Shown here: piece by piece, positions 49,190 to 59,442 of the stretch | How positions within the stretch are numbered: position 1 is the stretch's first letter | Layout of the letters: each line of letters begins with the position of its first letter | Source: Candidatus Borrarchaeum yapensis | GTDB lineage: Archaea > Asgardarchaeota > Sifarchaeia > Borrarchaeales > Borrarchaeaceae | Assembly: GCA_016840515.1 (NCBI GenBank) | Contig: JAEOSF010000005.1 | Location: forward strand, 34,948 to 98,947 | Direction of reading: 5' to 3' | Length of the DNA: 64,000 nucleotides | Notes under the pieces: generated by a model | Told to the model about the DNA's origin: nothing | Database searches by the model: none | The model's input: only the letters and a program-made list of their open reading frames with translations | Made by a program: the position numbers and the translations under genes

Positions 49190-50356
49190 TTAACTTTTGA
49201 TGCCTCGCTTAAGTAAAAAGCGTACTATTGTATTTTTTTGGATTTCAGAGGTGCCTTCATAAATCTCTGTAATTTTTGCATCTCGATAGAACCGTTCTAC
49301 TTCGTTTTCTGCAAGATATCCGGCGCCTCCGAGAACCTGTATTGCCTCATCAGTTACTTCAACAGCTATTCTGCCTGCGTGAGTCTTAGCCATGGAAGAT
49401 GTCACCGGATCAGCTTGCTCGTGATCTACTAGCCATGCTGCTTTGAGCATAAGCAGTCGAGCGGACTCAATTTTGATGGCCATGTCAGCTAACTTATGGG
49501 AAACGGCTTGAAATCCAGTAATAATTGGTTCACCAAAAGCTTTTCTTTCTTTTGAGTAGTTAAAGGCACGTTCAAATGCTCCCTGAGCGATTCCAACTCC
49601 TTGTGCCGTAATTTCAATTCTGCTTTGATTGAAGAAATTCATTGTATGGTAAAATCCTTTGTTATGCATTCCAAGAAGATTTTCCTCTGGAACATATACA
49701 TTACAAAAACTCAGCTCTCCAGTAGGAGAAGCTCTACATCCTAATTTATCTTTGAATAGCGAATATTCCAGACCTTCTGTATCTGCGTCTATAATAAAAA
49801 GGGATTGCCCTCTATAGCTTGGAGAAACCTCTGTATCGGTCTGGCAGAGCACGATATAAAAATCAGCAATTGTTACATTAGAAATAAGTGTCTTACAGCC
49901 ATTGATTTCCCATTCATCGCCACTTTTTACAGCAACAGCAGTTGTATCCATTTTAGTGATGTCGCTTCCATGTTCAGGCTCTGTAAGTGCGACTGCGGAA
50001 ATGAAATCTCCACTCGCCACTTTAGGGAGGTATTTTTGCTTTTGTTCTTTGGATCCGTGATTTATAATTAACTCGGAAGCAAGATCTGAGAGGGAAAGTG
50101 CAATACCAAGACCCGAGTCGGCTCTGCAAACCTCCGCCACATATAGACAGTTCTCAAGAGTTCCAAATCCTCCTCCATACTGTTCGGGAAAGTGTATCCC
50201 TATAAAGCCCAGTTCAGCTGCCATCTTATGCAATTTATGCGGGAATTGTTCGTTTTTATCGCATTCCAGTGCAAGTTCCTTGGTAAATTCCTTCTCGGCA
50301 AATTCCCTGACCGCTTTTTTGATATCCAGTTGATCCGTTGTGAATTTAAAACGCAA
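49190..50356 (-). CDS. Acyl-CoA dehydrogenase, paralogue 1
   Basis: 'ALTEPEHGSDITKMDTTAV', 'IQVLGGAGYLAENEVERFYRDAKITEIYEGTSEIQKNTIVR'. Confidence 0.95.
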   Translation of the reverse strand: MRFKFTTDQLDIKKAVREFAEKEFTKELALECDKNEQFPHKLHKMAAELGFIGIHFPEQYGGGFGTLENCLYVAEVCRADSGLGIALSLSDLASELIINHGSKEQKQKYLPKVASGDFISAVALTEPEHGSDITKMDTTAVAVKSGDEWEINGCKTLISNVTIADFYIVLCQTDTEVSPSYRGQSLFIIDADTEGLEYSLFKDKLGCRASPTGELSFCNVYVPEENLLGMHNKGFYHTMNFFNQSRIEITAQGVGIAQGAFERAFNYSKERKAFGEPIITGFQAVSHKLADMAIKIESARLLMLKAAWLVDHEQADPVTSSMAKTHAGRIAVEVTDEAIQVLGGAGYLAENEVERFYRDAKITEIYEGTSEIQKNTIVRFLLKRGIKS

Positions 50357-50409
50357 AAAGCACCCCCTCCTTCTTAATATTTGCTTTACTATCTAAAGGA
50401 TTTCCATGT

Positions 50410-51573
50410 TTAAATTTTAACGCCTTTTTTGATCATGGATCTGACAATAGTGTTTTTTTGGATCTCTCTAGTGCCTTCGTAGATTTCAATGAGTTTGGCA
50501 TCTCTATAAAATCTCTCTACTTCGTTTTCTGCAAGATATCCGGCGCCTCCGAGAACCTGTATTGCCTCATCAGCCACCTCAACAGCTATTCTGCCTGCAT
50601 GAGCCTTAGCCATAGATGAAATAGCGGGGTCGATTTGTCCGTGGTCAGCCAACCATGCAGCTTTATAAGTGAGTAAACGAGCGCTTTCAATTTTGATCGC
50701 CATATCTGCCAGTTTATGGGAAACTGCTTGAAATCCTGTGATAATGGGTTCTCCGAAGGCTTTCCGTTCCTTTGCATAATTAAAGGCTCTTTCGAATGCT
50801 CCTTGAGCCGTCCCAACTCCTTGAGAGGCGATCTCTATTCTCGATTCGTTAAAGAATTCTAGGCTATGATAGAAGCCTTTGTTCAACGCACCAACAAGGT
50901 TTTCTTCAGGAACACGAACATTACTTAATGAAAGATCTCCAGTAGGTGCGGCTCGGCATCCTAATTTATCTTTGAATGTGGTTATGTCTAAACCATCAGC
51001 ATCTTTCTCTACAATGATAAGGGATTGTCCTCTGTAACTAGGAGAAATTTCGGTGTCAGTCTGACAAAGAACAGTGTAAAAGTCAGCAATTGTAGCATTA
51101 GAAATAAGAGTTTTATTTCCATTGATCTCCCATTCGTCTCCACTTTTTACAGCAGTTGTATCCATTTTAGTGATGTCGCTCCCGTGTTCAGGCTCGGTGA
51201 ATGCGCCTGCTGAAATAAATTCTCCCGAAGCAACTTTCGGGAGATATTTCTGCTTTTGTTCTTCAGTTCCATTGTTTACAATTAACTCGCTTGCAAAGTC
51301 TGTGAGTAAAAGTGCTGCACCTAGACCTGAATCACCTCGGCAGATCTCTTCCACATAAATACAGTTCTCAAGAGTCCCGAATCCTCCTCCACCATATTGC
51401 TCGGGAAAGTGTATCCCTATAAAACCGAGTTCGGCTGCCATTTTATGAAGTTTGTGAGGAAACAATTCATTTTTGTCACATTCAAGTGCAATCTCACTTG
51501 TAAATTCTTGCTCAGCCCATTCTCTCACCGCTTTGCGGATATCAATCTGATCTGTTGTTAATTTGAAGTCCAT
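50410..51573 (-). CDS. Acyl-CoA dehydrogenase, paralogue 2 (start trimmed; ORF-track N-terminus is repeat DNA)
   Basis: 'MDFKLTTDQIDIRKAVREWAEQEF...TEPEHGSDITKMDTTAV...IYEGTREIQKNTIVRS'. Confidence 0.94.
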   Translation of the reverse strand: MDFKLTTDQIDIRKAVREWAEQEFTSEIALECDKNELFPHKLHKMAAELGFIGIHFPEQYGGGGFGTLENCIYVEEICRGDSGLGAALLLTDFASELIVNNGTEEQKQKYLPKVASGEFISAGAFTEPEHGSDITKMDTTAVKSGDEWEINGNKTLISNATIADFYTVLCQTDTEISPSYRGQSLIIVEKDADGLDITTFKDKLGCRAAPTGDLSLSNVRVPEENLVGALNKGFYHSLEFFNESRIEIASQGVGTAQGAFERAFNYAKERKAFGEPIITGFQAVSHKLADMAIKIESARLLTYKAAWLADHGQIDPAISSMAKAHAGRIAVEVADEAIQVLGGAGYLAENEVERFYRDAKLIEIYEGTREIQKNTIVRSMIKKGVKI

Positions 51574-51594
51574 TTTACTATCACCTTTTTCATC

Positions 51595-51722
51595 CTTTTG
51601 CCTGTCATTCATTCCCGTCATAGAAGGCGTGGGACCTCTCGGGTTCAGTCTCATACACAAGAACGTGTTCTCCACGTGATGTGAAGAACAGTCCGACTTG
51701 TAATGTGAGTACTTACCCACAA
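51595..51722 (+). repeat. Interspersed repeat, copy 2 (similar to 7290-7430 reverse complement)
   Basis: CCTGTCATTCATTCCCGTCATAGAAGGCGTGGGACCTCTCGGGTTCAGTCTCATACACAAGAACGTGTTCTCC...GAGTACTTACCCAC. Confidence 0.75.
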
Positions 51723-51784
51723 ATATAAATAGTATTATCATGAATCGAAGTAATTTTCATCATCCCTATTGATTTATCTGATAT

Positions 51785-51825
51785 CGGCGAGAAGACTCCT
51801 TCCGAAAGGGAGGAGTAGTTCACGC
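51785..51825 (+). mobile_element. IS605-type right-end/omega-RNA-like hairpin
   Basis: GGCGAGAAGACTCCTTCCGAAAGGGAGGAGTAGTTCAC. Confidence 0.55.
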
Positions 51826-52000
51826 TAAATCTGTCCTAAATCGTTGATGGAAAGATTAACCATGAGCGAAATGAATTGTAAAACTTTTTCCACAGAAAGG
51901 ATAGTTACTTTTCGAGATTTAAGTTCTTTTTTACTTCTCAAAAACTTCTGGTGAATTTCAACATTGAGGATGTTGCGAAAAGTATTATGGTAAAGTTATT

Positions 52001-53437
52001 TTAGGTTTTGTGATTATATGGACAACTCACATCCGGTCCCAACCAGTCTCCTGAACCAATCAATCCAGTAAATCGGCATCCGCCACAAAGGAAATTAAAT
52101 TGACAGTCCCCACAATGTCCTTTTAGCATATTTCTTCTGCGTATATAGTTTAGAAGTTTGCTATTCACCCATATATTTTCCAACTCGTCTTCTAAAAGAT
52201 TTCCAACTGTCTGAGGGGCTGGCACACACGGCTGTAAGTCGCCCTGGGGAGTTAAGCCTGCATATGTTATTCCAGCTGTACACCCTCCGAAACCTGAGGC
52301 AAATCTATGCACGATCTTACTGAGTTCATAACCCAACTCATCAAACTCGGGCAGATTATCATACCCAGAAAGGGTCTCGCCCACGGTGAAGATTTTGCCC
52401 TTGGAACGTGTATAGCTATAGCGTGCATAATAGGTCATTCCTCGTGCATAAACTTTGATTCCATGGCCCTGCGTTATAGATTTTGAAAGTTTTTCGTATA
52501 AGCTTTTTAACGCTGCAAATTTTTCTTGTTGGGTAACATCATATTGATCAAAAATCCTTGCGCCTCGCCCTGCTGGTATTAAACGATTTAAATAAAATCG
52601 AGTAGCCCCTAGTTCCTCTGCAAACTCTATTATTTTAGGAATCTCATTCACATTTAACTTGTTGAGAGTCATAGTAACTGCAATCTCCTGAAAATTTCCG
52701 TTTTCAGCACAAATTTTTATGCCTTCTACGGTTTTTTCAAAAGCGCCAGGAGTATTTCGAAATCCATCATGAATTTTAGGATGGATTCCATCCAGTCCGA
52801 TTTCAATTCTCTGAATTCCAGCTGTAATCATTTTATCGGCTATTTCGTGAGTAAGAAGTGTGCCATTTGTAGCTACTGTGCACAGTAGATCATTTGAACT
52901 AGCATATTGTACCAGTTCAAAGAGGTCTGACCGGATGAGAGGTTCTCCTCCAGAGAAGGTTAAAACAGAGACTCCTGCATTAGCCATGTTCTCTATTACT
53001 CTAAATCCTTGTTCAGTGTTTAGTTCGTTATACTCTTGCCCTATATAATTTCTTGAGTCCTGATGACAATGTAAGCAGTTTAAGTTGCATTTATTAGTGA
53101 AATTCCATACAATGACGACAGGCACGTTTGTAGGTTGCGGTTTCATCACGCCGAATGTGGATATCCCTTTCACAAGATTAATTATAGCCCTTTGATAGGG
53201 TGGTTTCTCTATCAATTTCAGTAAAAAATCTTTGGAAATTCTTAAGTATAGTGACAAAGATTGAATGACTGTATCTATTATACGCCAAGTTATTTTACAA
53301 CTTGAGCACACTGTCTTTTTTCGGTTTAATAATAGTTTGAATACGGATTTAATTCGTTCTTCGCCACATGTCTCACATTTTTCAGCGAGGTAATCAGAAA
53401 GTTTCTTTGCAAGAAAGTACGACATTTTCATTTTCAA
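52001..53437 (-). CDS. Radical SAM/SPASM-domain protein
   Basis: 'WNFTNKCNLNCLHCHQDSRN' CxxxCxxC, 'TFSGGEPLIRSDLFELV', C-terminal 'CGDCQFNFLCGGCRFTGLI...GPDVSCPY'. Confidence 0.92.
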   Translation of the reverse strand: MKMKMSYFLAKKLSDYLAEKCETCGEERIKSVFKLLLNRKKTVCSSCKITWRIIDTVIQSLSLYLRISKDFLLKLIEKPPYQRAIINLVKGISTFGVMKPQPTNVPVVIVWNFTNKCNLNCLHCHQDSRNYIGQEYNELNTEQGFRVIENMANAGVSVLTFSGGEPLIRSDLFELVQYASSNDLLCTVATNGTLLTHEIADKMITAGIQRIEIGLDGIHPKIHDGFRNTPGAFEKTVEGIKICAENGNFQEIAVTMTLNKLNVNEIPKIIEFAEELGATRFYLNRLIPAGRGARIFDQYDVTQQEKFAALKSLYEKLSKSITQGHGIKVYARGMTYYARYSYTRSKGKIFTVGETLSGYDNLPEFDELGYELSKIVHRFASGFGGCTAGITYAGLTPQGDLQPCVPAPQTVGNLLEDELENIWVNSKLLNYIRRRNMLKGHCGDCQFNFLCGGCRFTGLIGSGDWLGPDVSCPYNHKT

Positions 53438-53702
53438 AACATCCTTTTGCTTATTTTTGCCACAAGAGAGAACGAATTATTGAAGGACTGTTCATCAACT
53501 GGTAATTAATACATATTTCTTGGTCATTCACGAGAGTTGTCCATCTCTCTCTCTCTCTCTCTATTATTTCAATTTAGTACGCCTTTAATACCCTCTTGCC
53601 GATGTGCACGGATGTTGTCGGAGATGGGTTCAGTCTCATGCACAGGAGTTCTACCTGAAACTCTTTGAGAAACCTTATTTTCAGGTAGAAACTCATTTAA
53701 TG

Positions 53703-54665
53703 CTACGTGCCTTTCATTTCGTTTATTTTTTGTGTTAATTCTGGAACAACTTTGAATAAATCGTCCACAATGCCAAAATCAGAAACATTGAAAATAGGAG
53801 CATTTGCATCTTTGTTTATCGCAATTACAAGTTCAGAATCTTTCATGCCAGCTGCATGCTGAAAGGCACCACTAATACCAAGTGCAAGATATAACTTAGG
53901 TTTTACTGTCTTGCCTGAAGTACCAACTTGGCGCCCTTTATCGAGCCAGCCTTTGTCGACTATTGGTCGAGAACAAGAGATTGTTGCACCTAAAACAGTA
54001 GCGAGTTCCTCGATAACCGGGATATTTTTATCCTCTTTGATTCCTCGTCCAATTGAAACGAGGATGTCACTTGCAGTTATGTCTACGTCACTTATTTCTG
54101 GTTCGACATATTTGATAAATCGTTTGCCAATTAGCTCTTCTTTTAAAGGTGATTCTATATTGATAACTTCGCTATCTTTTGATTCAGGTTCTGTGGATTC
54201 AAAGGATGCAGGACGAATGGTTATAAGATAACTATCAGATTTTTTAAGAGTAGCTTTGGCATCAACTTTTCCACCATACATTTGACGAACTATCCTTACT
54301 TGGCCATCTTCGAGGAAAAAATCAGCACAATCAGTAGCTAATGGTATTTGCAGTTTAATGGCTAAACCTGGGGCTAAGTCAATACCATATGATGTGTGTC
54401 CAATCAGGGTTAAAAGAGGTTTGTTCTCATTGATTAGATGAGATAATACCATTTGATATGTTCTTGAATTGAAATATTCAAGTTTCTCATCTTTCACAAC
54501 CATAATTGTATCTGCGTATCCCTTAAGGGGGTCTACAAATTGTTCAACGTCATTTCCCAAGAGCACGGCAGTTGTTTTAGAGATTTCTTTGCACTTGCTT
54601 AACATCTCAAAGGTGATGTCCCTAATCTCGCCTTGCCTGTGTTCCACTAATACAAAGATGCTCAT
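53703..54665 (-). CDS. etfA: Electron transfer flavoprotein alpha subunit
   Basis: 'VLVEHRQGEIRDITFEMLSKC', 'SRPIVDKGWLDKGRQVGTSGKTVKPKLYLALGISGAFQHAAGMKDSELVIAINKDANAPIFNVSDFGIVDDLFKVVPEL'. Confidence 0.95.
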   Translation of the reverse strand: MSIFVLVEHRQGEIRDITFEMLSKCKEISKTTAVLLGNDVEQFVDPLKGYADTIMVVKDEKLEYFNSRTYQMVLSHLINENKPLLTLIGHTSYGIDLAPGLAIKLQIPLATDCADFFLEDGQVRIVRQMYGGKVDAKATLKKSDSYLITIRPASFESTEPESKDSEVINIESPLKEELIGKRFIKYVEPEISDVDITASDILVSIGRGIKEDKNIPVIEELATVLGATISCSRPIVDKGWLDKGRQVGTSGKTVKPKLYLALGISGAFQHAAGMKDSELVIAINKDANAPIFNVSDFGIVDDLFKVVPELTQKINEMKGT

Positions 54666-55442
54666 CTATATTAACCCCCTTGCACGTAAGACCTCAGCAA
54701 TTTTTGTAGCATCATCTAGAATGACAACTTGCTTTGTAGGTTTTGGGATGGATAACTCCTCGATTTGAAGCCAAGATCCAGAAATCCCGACTTCTTCAGG
54801 AGTTAATTCTAATTCATTTAAGCTGATGACTTGCAATTCTTTCTTTTTCGCTTTGCGTATGCCCATAATAGACACATATCTTGGTTCATTGATTCCAGTT
54901 TGAATGGTAAGTAATGCAGGTAATTGAAGTTCTAGAACCTCTTCTAAACCACCCTCAAGTTCTCGATTAACCTCTATTAGTTTATCCGTTATTTCTATCT
55001 TTTTAACCAGGCTTGCATGTGGAATTTCTAAAAATTCTGAGAGAATTCCTCCCACTTGGCCATATCCTTCATCATTAGTTTGTAAGCCAGTAAATACCAA
55101 ATCGAATGGCAAATCCTTAATTGCATTGTAAAGAATTTTTGCGATAGCATAGGCATCGGAATCTTCAAATGCATCATCATGAACTCTGATTGCTTTATCA
55201 GCGCCTTTAGCTAAGCATCTCCGTAATGTGGCTTCTGTCTCTTCATCACCAATTGTTATAGCAGTGACGGACCCAGTTCCAAGTCTTTCTTTTATCAATA
55301 TTGCCTCTTCAATTGCGTATTCGTCCCATTCGTTAATTTCGAATGGTAAATCTCCTTTTTTTATTTTTTTACCGCTCTCATCGATTAAGATTTCAGCACC
55401 CGCTACATCGGGAACATGTTTTACACAAACAATAATGTCCAA
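54666..55442 (-). CDS. etfB: Electron transfer flavoprotein beta subunit
   Basis: 'MDIIVCVKHVPDVAGAEILIDESGKKI...INEWDEYAIEEAILIKE...GLQTNDEGYGQVGGILSEFLEIPHASLV'. Confidence 0.95.
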   Translation of the reverse strand: MDIIVCVKHVPDVAGAEILIDESGKKIKKGDLPFEINEWDEYAIEEAILIKERLGTGSVTAITIGDEETEATLRRCLAKGADKAIRVHDDAFEDSDAYAIAKILYNAIKDLPFDLVFTGLQTNDEGYGQVGGILSEFLEIPHASLVKKIEITDKLIEVNRELEGGLEEVLELQLPALLTIQTGINEPRYVSIMGIRKAKKKELQVISLNELELTPEEVGISGSWLQIEELSIPKPTKQVVILDDATKIAEVLRARGLI

Positions 55443-55562
55443 CAGTTAACCTCCAAAATGACGTGATCAAAATAAAATTTGCAGGGAGTAAGAGAAAGTT
55501 GACAATATAAAAATGTTTTAGATCTTCAAAAAAAACAGAGAAAATTTTAATCAACCAAATAG

Positions 55563-57983
55563 TCAAGCCACTTTTTCGATTTTGATACCATCTAAGAGTT
55601 GTACACGGATGTCTTCTGGAATCGGACCAAGTTCACTGACCATTTTTACCTGAATTTCGAAGATATTAGCAATTTTCTTGTATGCAGGGAGTTCTACAGT
55701 GCTATAATATATTCTTGAGCCCTCGATATCCAGATCTTCCATCTGATCAATGATCTCTTCAATCCTCTTCTTTGTGAACTTCTCTCTAGTCGCATCTCCT
55801 TCGATGACTACGATTCCATCCGCCCCGAGTCTAAAAGCATAACTAACGTGTTGTAGACTGAGAAGTGCAGTCGAGGGGACACGAATAGCCCTAATTTCGA
55901 AGGGGTAATTCTGTCTATCCTGTCCTACAAAATCCAGCCCTGTGTAACCAATGGTCTTGTCGACAAAAGCGATTATCCTTATTTCATCAGGTTCTTTATC
56001 TTGAAGTAATCCTCGTAGTTGGGAGATAATCTGTTTTTCGGTGAAATTCTTAAAATCGATTGCAGCCTCTGGGCACTCTGGAACACAAGCACCGCATTCT
56101 ATACATAAAAGAGGATCAACTTTTGCCTTCCCTTCAATCATTTTTATTGCGCTGGAAGGGCAGATTTCTAAACAGATTTCACATCCAGTACACTTATCAA
56201 CATCGACTACAGCTTTTTCGGGCGACGTTACAATATATCCTTTAGATAAAAATGAGGAGACGCGTGCCGCTGAACCTAAGGCATCAGATACCGAATCTCT
56301 AACATCTTTTGGACCTATCGCACAACCGCATGTGAATATGCCAGTTTGAAGTGAATCAACGGGATTGAGTTTGACGTGCCTCTCTTGAATAAATTCATCT
56401 CCGCCTAATGGTATTTTCATCATGTCTGCTAACTTATTGAGTCCCTTAGATGGAACCATGGGTGTTGCCAAAGTTACTAAATCAAACGGTTCTTCAATCA
56501 CATTTTGAGTAAGCGTATCTTCTGCTCTGATCATAACCTTGCCATTTTTCCTCTGCCAGACTTCAGAAACTTTACCTCGAATAAATCTGACGCCTTCTTC
56601 TTCAGCTCTCCAATAAAGTTCTTCATAACCTCGCCCAGTAGCTCTGATGTCGGTATAAAAGACCCATACATCAATTCCTTCATAATATTCTTTTAGGAGG
56701 GTAGCTTGTTTGATAGAATACATGCAACATATGCGACTACAATACGGAATGTACCTATTCTTATCTCTAGAACCTGCACATAACAAAATCGCTATTTTCT
56801 TAGCAGTTTTGCCATCACTAAGTCGCTTAATATGACCTTTTGTAGGTCCAAAGAGCGATGTGAGACGCTCCAGTTGTAACATGGTTATTACATCAGGATA
56901 GTTTCCATATCCGTATTCTTCGATTTTCCGTGCATCATATGTTTCGTATCCCGTAGCAACAACTATACTACCTACTCTAAGCTCTAAGATTTGCCCTTTA
57001 TCATCTAAGTTTATGGCGTTTGCAGGGCATATTTTTTCACAAATTCGACAGATCCCATATTTATGATAAAGACAATGATTTTCGTCTATCGTATATACTT
57101 GTGGTACTGCCTGAAGAAAGGGGATATAGGCCGCACTTCGTTTAGATAATAGTTCTTCTTCAAATTCATTGATGCATTTTACAGGGCAGTCAACGGTACA
57201 ATCACCACAACTTGTACATTTTTCCAGATCCACACCACGAGGCTTAACAAAGACTTTAACATCGTAATTTCCTGGTCGCCCTCCAATTTCTTGAACTTCC
57301 GAATAAGTCAAAAGTGTGACATTTTCGTTTCGTTCGACTTCGGCCATTCGTGGGGTAAGAATACATTGTGCACAATCAAGGGTTGGAAAAACCTTAGTCA
57401 GTTTTGCCATGTTGCCGCCAATGCTAGGTTGTCTCTCGACTAAAAACACTTTAAATCCCATGTTCCCTAATTCTAACGCTGCCATCATGCCAGCGATTCC
57501 ACCACCAATGACCAGAATATTACTTGACGTAGGTTCTGTTATAATTTCCAAGGGTTCAAGTTCTAGACTTCTTTCGTAGCCCCCTCTTAGTAGGCTTATA
57601 GCTTTTTGTGTTGCTTCCGTACTCATTTGTGGCCCATGAACCCATGAACATTGTTCTCTGATATTAACAAATTCTAACAAATAAGGGTTCAATCCAGCAC
57701 GTTCTAGCATACTTTGAAAAGTTATTAAGTGCAATCGTGGACTGCAAGACGCAATAATTACTTTATTTAGTTTCATTTCTTTTATAGTGTCAGTTATCAA
57801 CTCTTGAGAAGGTTTCGAACAGGTGAATGGATTGGTTTGTGACGCTAAAACATATTTCCAAGTGCCGGCGATTTTGCTTACTTTTTCTACATCAACAACG
57901 TTCGATATATTTCCTCCGCATTGACAGACGAAAATTCCAATTCTGTGTTCAGTAGTATCTACACTTTCGGAGGAGGCATCCAA
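55563..57983 (-). CDS. HdrA-like FAD/iron-sulfur protein with C-terminal MvhD-like domain lacking cysteines
   Basis: 'IGIFVCQCGGNISNVVDV', 'GGGIAGMMAALELGNMGFKVFLVERQPSIGGNMAKLTKVFPTLDCAQCILTPRM', ferredoxin motifs 'CTGCEICLEICP', 'CIECGACVPECP', then MvhD-like tail 'RIIAFVDKTIGYTGLDFVG'. Confidence 0.92.
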   Translation of the reverse strand: MDASSESVDTTEHRIGIFVCQCGGNISNVVDVEKVSKIAGTWKYVLASQTNPFTCSKPSQELITDTIKEMKLNKVIIASCSPRLHLITFQSMLERAGLNPYLLEFVNIREQCSWVHGPQMSTEATQKAISLLRGGYERSLELEPLEIITEPTSSNILVIGGGIAGMMAALELGNMGFKVFLVERQPSIGGNMAKLTKVFPTLDCAQCILTPRMAEVERNENVTLLTYSEVQEIGGRPGNYDVKVFVKPRGVDLEKCTSCGDCTVDCPVKCINEFEEELLSKRSAAYIPFLQAVPQVYTIDENHCLYHKYGICRICEKICPANAINLDDKGQILELRVGSIVVATGYETYDARKIEEYGYGNYPDVITMLQLERLTSLFGPTKGHIKRLSDGKTAKKIAILLCAGSRDKNRYIPYCSRICCMYSIKQATLLKEYYEGIDVWVFYTDIRATGRGYEELYWRAEEEGVRFIRGKVSEVWQRKNGKVMIRAEDTLTQNVIEEPFDLVTLATPMVPSKGLNKLADMMKIPLGGDEFIQERHVKLNPVDSLQTGIFTCGCAIGPKDVRDSVSDALGSAARVSSFLSKGYIVTSPEKAVVDVDKCTGCEICLEICPSSAIKMIEGKAKVDPLLCIECGACVPECPEAAIDFKNFTEKQIISQLRGLLQDKEPDEIRIIAFVDKTIGYTGLDFVGQDRQNYPFEIRAIRVPSTALLSLQHVSYAFRLGADGIVVIEGDATREKFTKKRIEEIIDQMEDLDIEGSRIYYSTVELPAYKKIANIFEIQVKMVSELGPIPEDIRVQLLDGIKIEKVA

Positions 57984-58242
57984 TATTGTTCACCAAGTAT
58001 TCATTAAATGATTCTAACAACAGACGTCAAAAAGGCATTGAAATTGGCTCATAATCGTTTTGAGCCATATCATTAGGTTGTTATTTTGAGGCATAACATA
58101 CTCTAATCTTTTAACTTTTTGGTTTACAAAAAATTAAACGTCTGAAATCTCTAAATTAAAAAAGTATATATCTTATGACTGGAACTAAAAGGAAGTTTGC
58201 GGAAATTTAGATGGAATTATTATCCTACTATGGATGTGAAAT

Positions 58243-59439
58243 TTGCAAATGACAAAAGTCTTAGGGATGATGGGTGATTTTGCGGTTGCAGAGGCAGCAA
58301 AACTATGTAATCCTGACGTAGTTGCGGCTTTTCCAATTACACCTCAAACAATTATTGTCGAGCGCCTATCAGAGTTTGTTGCAGACGGAGAAATCGACTG
58401 TGAATATATAACCGTTGAATCAGAACATTCTGCTATGTCTGCGTGTTATGGGGCCTCTTCAACGGGGGCAAGAGTATATACCGCTACAGCATCTCAAGGA
58501 GTAGCGCTAATGTGTGAAATTTTGTACTTGGTAGCATCAGCCAGATTTCCAGTCGTAATGACAGTCGTAAATCGTGCACTTTCTGGACCAATTAGCATCT
58601 GGTGTGACCATAATGATGCAATGTTAGCACGGGACTCTGGATGGATTCAATGGTTCGTTGAAGATTGCCAAGAGGCTTACGATAGCACAATTCAAGCATT
58701 TAGAGTCGGGGAAGATAGACGAGTCTCTCTGCCAGTAATGGTATGCTTGGATGGTTTCATTTTAAGCCATTCTATCGAGCCTGTAGCAATCATTGAGCCT
58801 ACTGACAAAAAAACGATAGATGGATTTCTACCCAGACGGGATCCACTTTATAGACTTGATGTGGATGCACCAATAGCTGTGGGAACCTGCGCGTTTCCTG
58901 AATACTACATGGACATCAAGAAAGCTCAAAATGAGGCAATGCGTAATTCGAAAGAGGTTATAAAAGAAGTTGTAGAAGAATTTGGTGACAGATGGGGACG
59001 TTATTATCCAATTGTTGAATCTTATCATATGGATGATGCTGAAGTAGCCCTTGTAACGATGGGTTCACTCACAGGGACTGCAAAAACTACTGTCGATGAA
59101 ATGCGGGAAGAAGGAGAGAGGGTTGGACTTGTGAAATTACGCTGTTTCAGACCATTTCCTATAGAAGAAATGCGAATTGCACTAAGAGATGTTCAAGCCT
59201 GTGGTGTAGTAGACAGAGCAGTTTCTTTTGGAAGCTTTGGTCCGTCCTACGCCGAAACATCAAGTACAATGAATACTGGAAGAGAAGGTCCTCTTTTCAG
59301 GAATTTTATTGCAGGTCTCGGTGGTAGAGATGTCACAGTTGCTGATTTCAAGAAAATGTATGAGATATTGTATGATGACTTGAAGAAAGGAGTGGTTGAA
59401 CAACCAATCACTTGGTATGGTATAAGAAAAGAGGTGTAG
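58243..59439 (+). CDS. porA: 2-oxoacid (pyruvate-type):ferredoxin oxidoreductase alpha subunit
   Basis: 'GDFAVAEAAKLCNPDVVAAFPITPQTIIVERLSEFVADGEIDCEYITVESEHSAMSACYGASSTGARVYTATASQGVALMCEILYLVASARFP'. Confidence 0.9.
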   Translation: MQMTKVLGMMGDFAVAEAAKLCNPDVVAAFPITPQTIIVERLSEFVADGEIDCEYITVESEHSAMSACYGASSTGARVYTATASQGVALMCEILYLVASARFPVVMTVVNRALSGPISIWCDHNDAMLARDSGWIQWFVEDCQEAYDSTIQAFRVGEDRRVSLPVMVCLDGFILSHSIEPVAIIEPTDKKTIDGFLPRRDPLYRLDVDAPIAVGTCAFPEYYMDIKKAQNEAMRNSKEVIKEVVEEFGDRWGRYYPIVESYHMDDAEVALVTMGSLTGTAKTTVDEMREEGERVGLVKLRCFRPFPIEEMRIALRDVQACGVVDRAVSFGSFGPSYAETSSTMNTGREGPLFRNFIAGLGGRDVTVADFKKMYEILYDDLKKGVVEQPITWYGIRKEV

Positions 59440-59442
59440 ATA

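Noticed and set aside
51574-51741. N-terminal extension of the acyl-CoA dehydrogenase ORF
   Set aside because: The 56 extra residues translate the repeat shared with 7.3 kb; homology to Acd starts at MDFKLTTDQ.
53588-53670. Third full copy of the 125-bp repeat
   Set aside because: Only a short stretch (GGGTTCAGTCTCATGCACAGGAG) matches; not enough to call a full copy.
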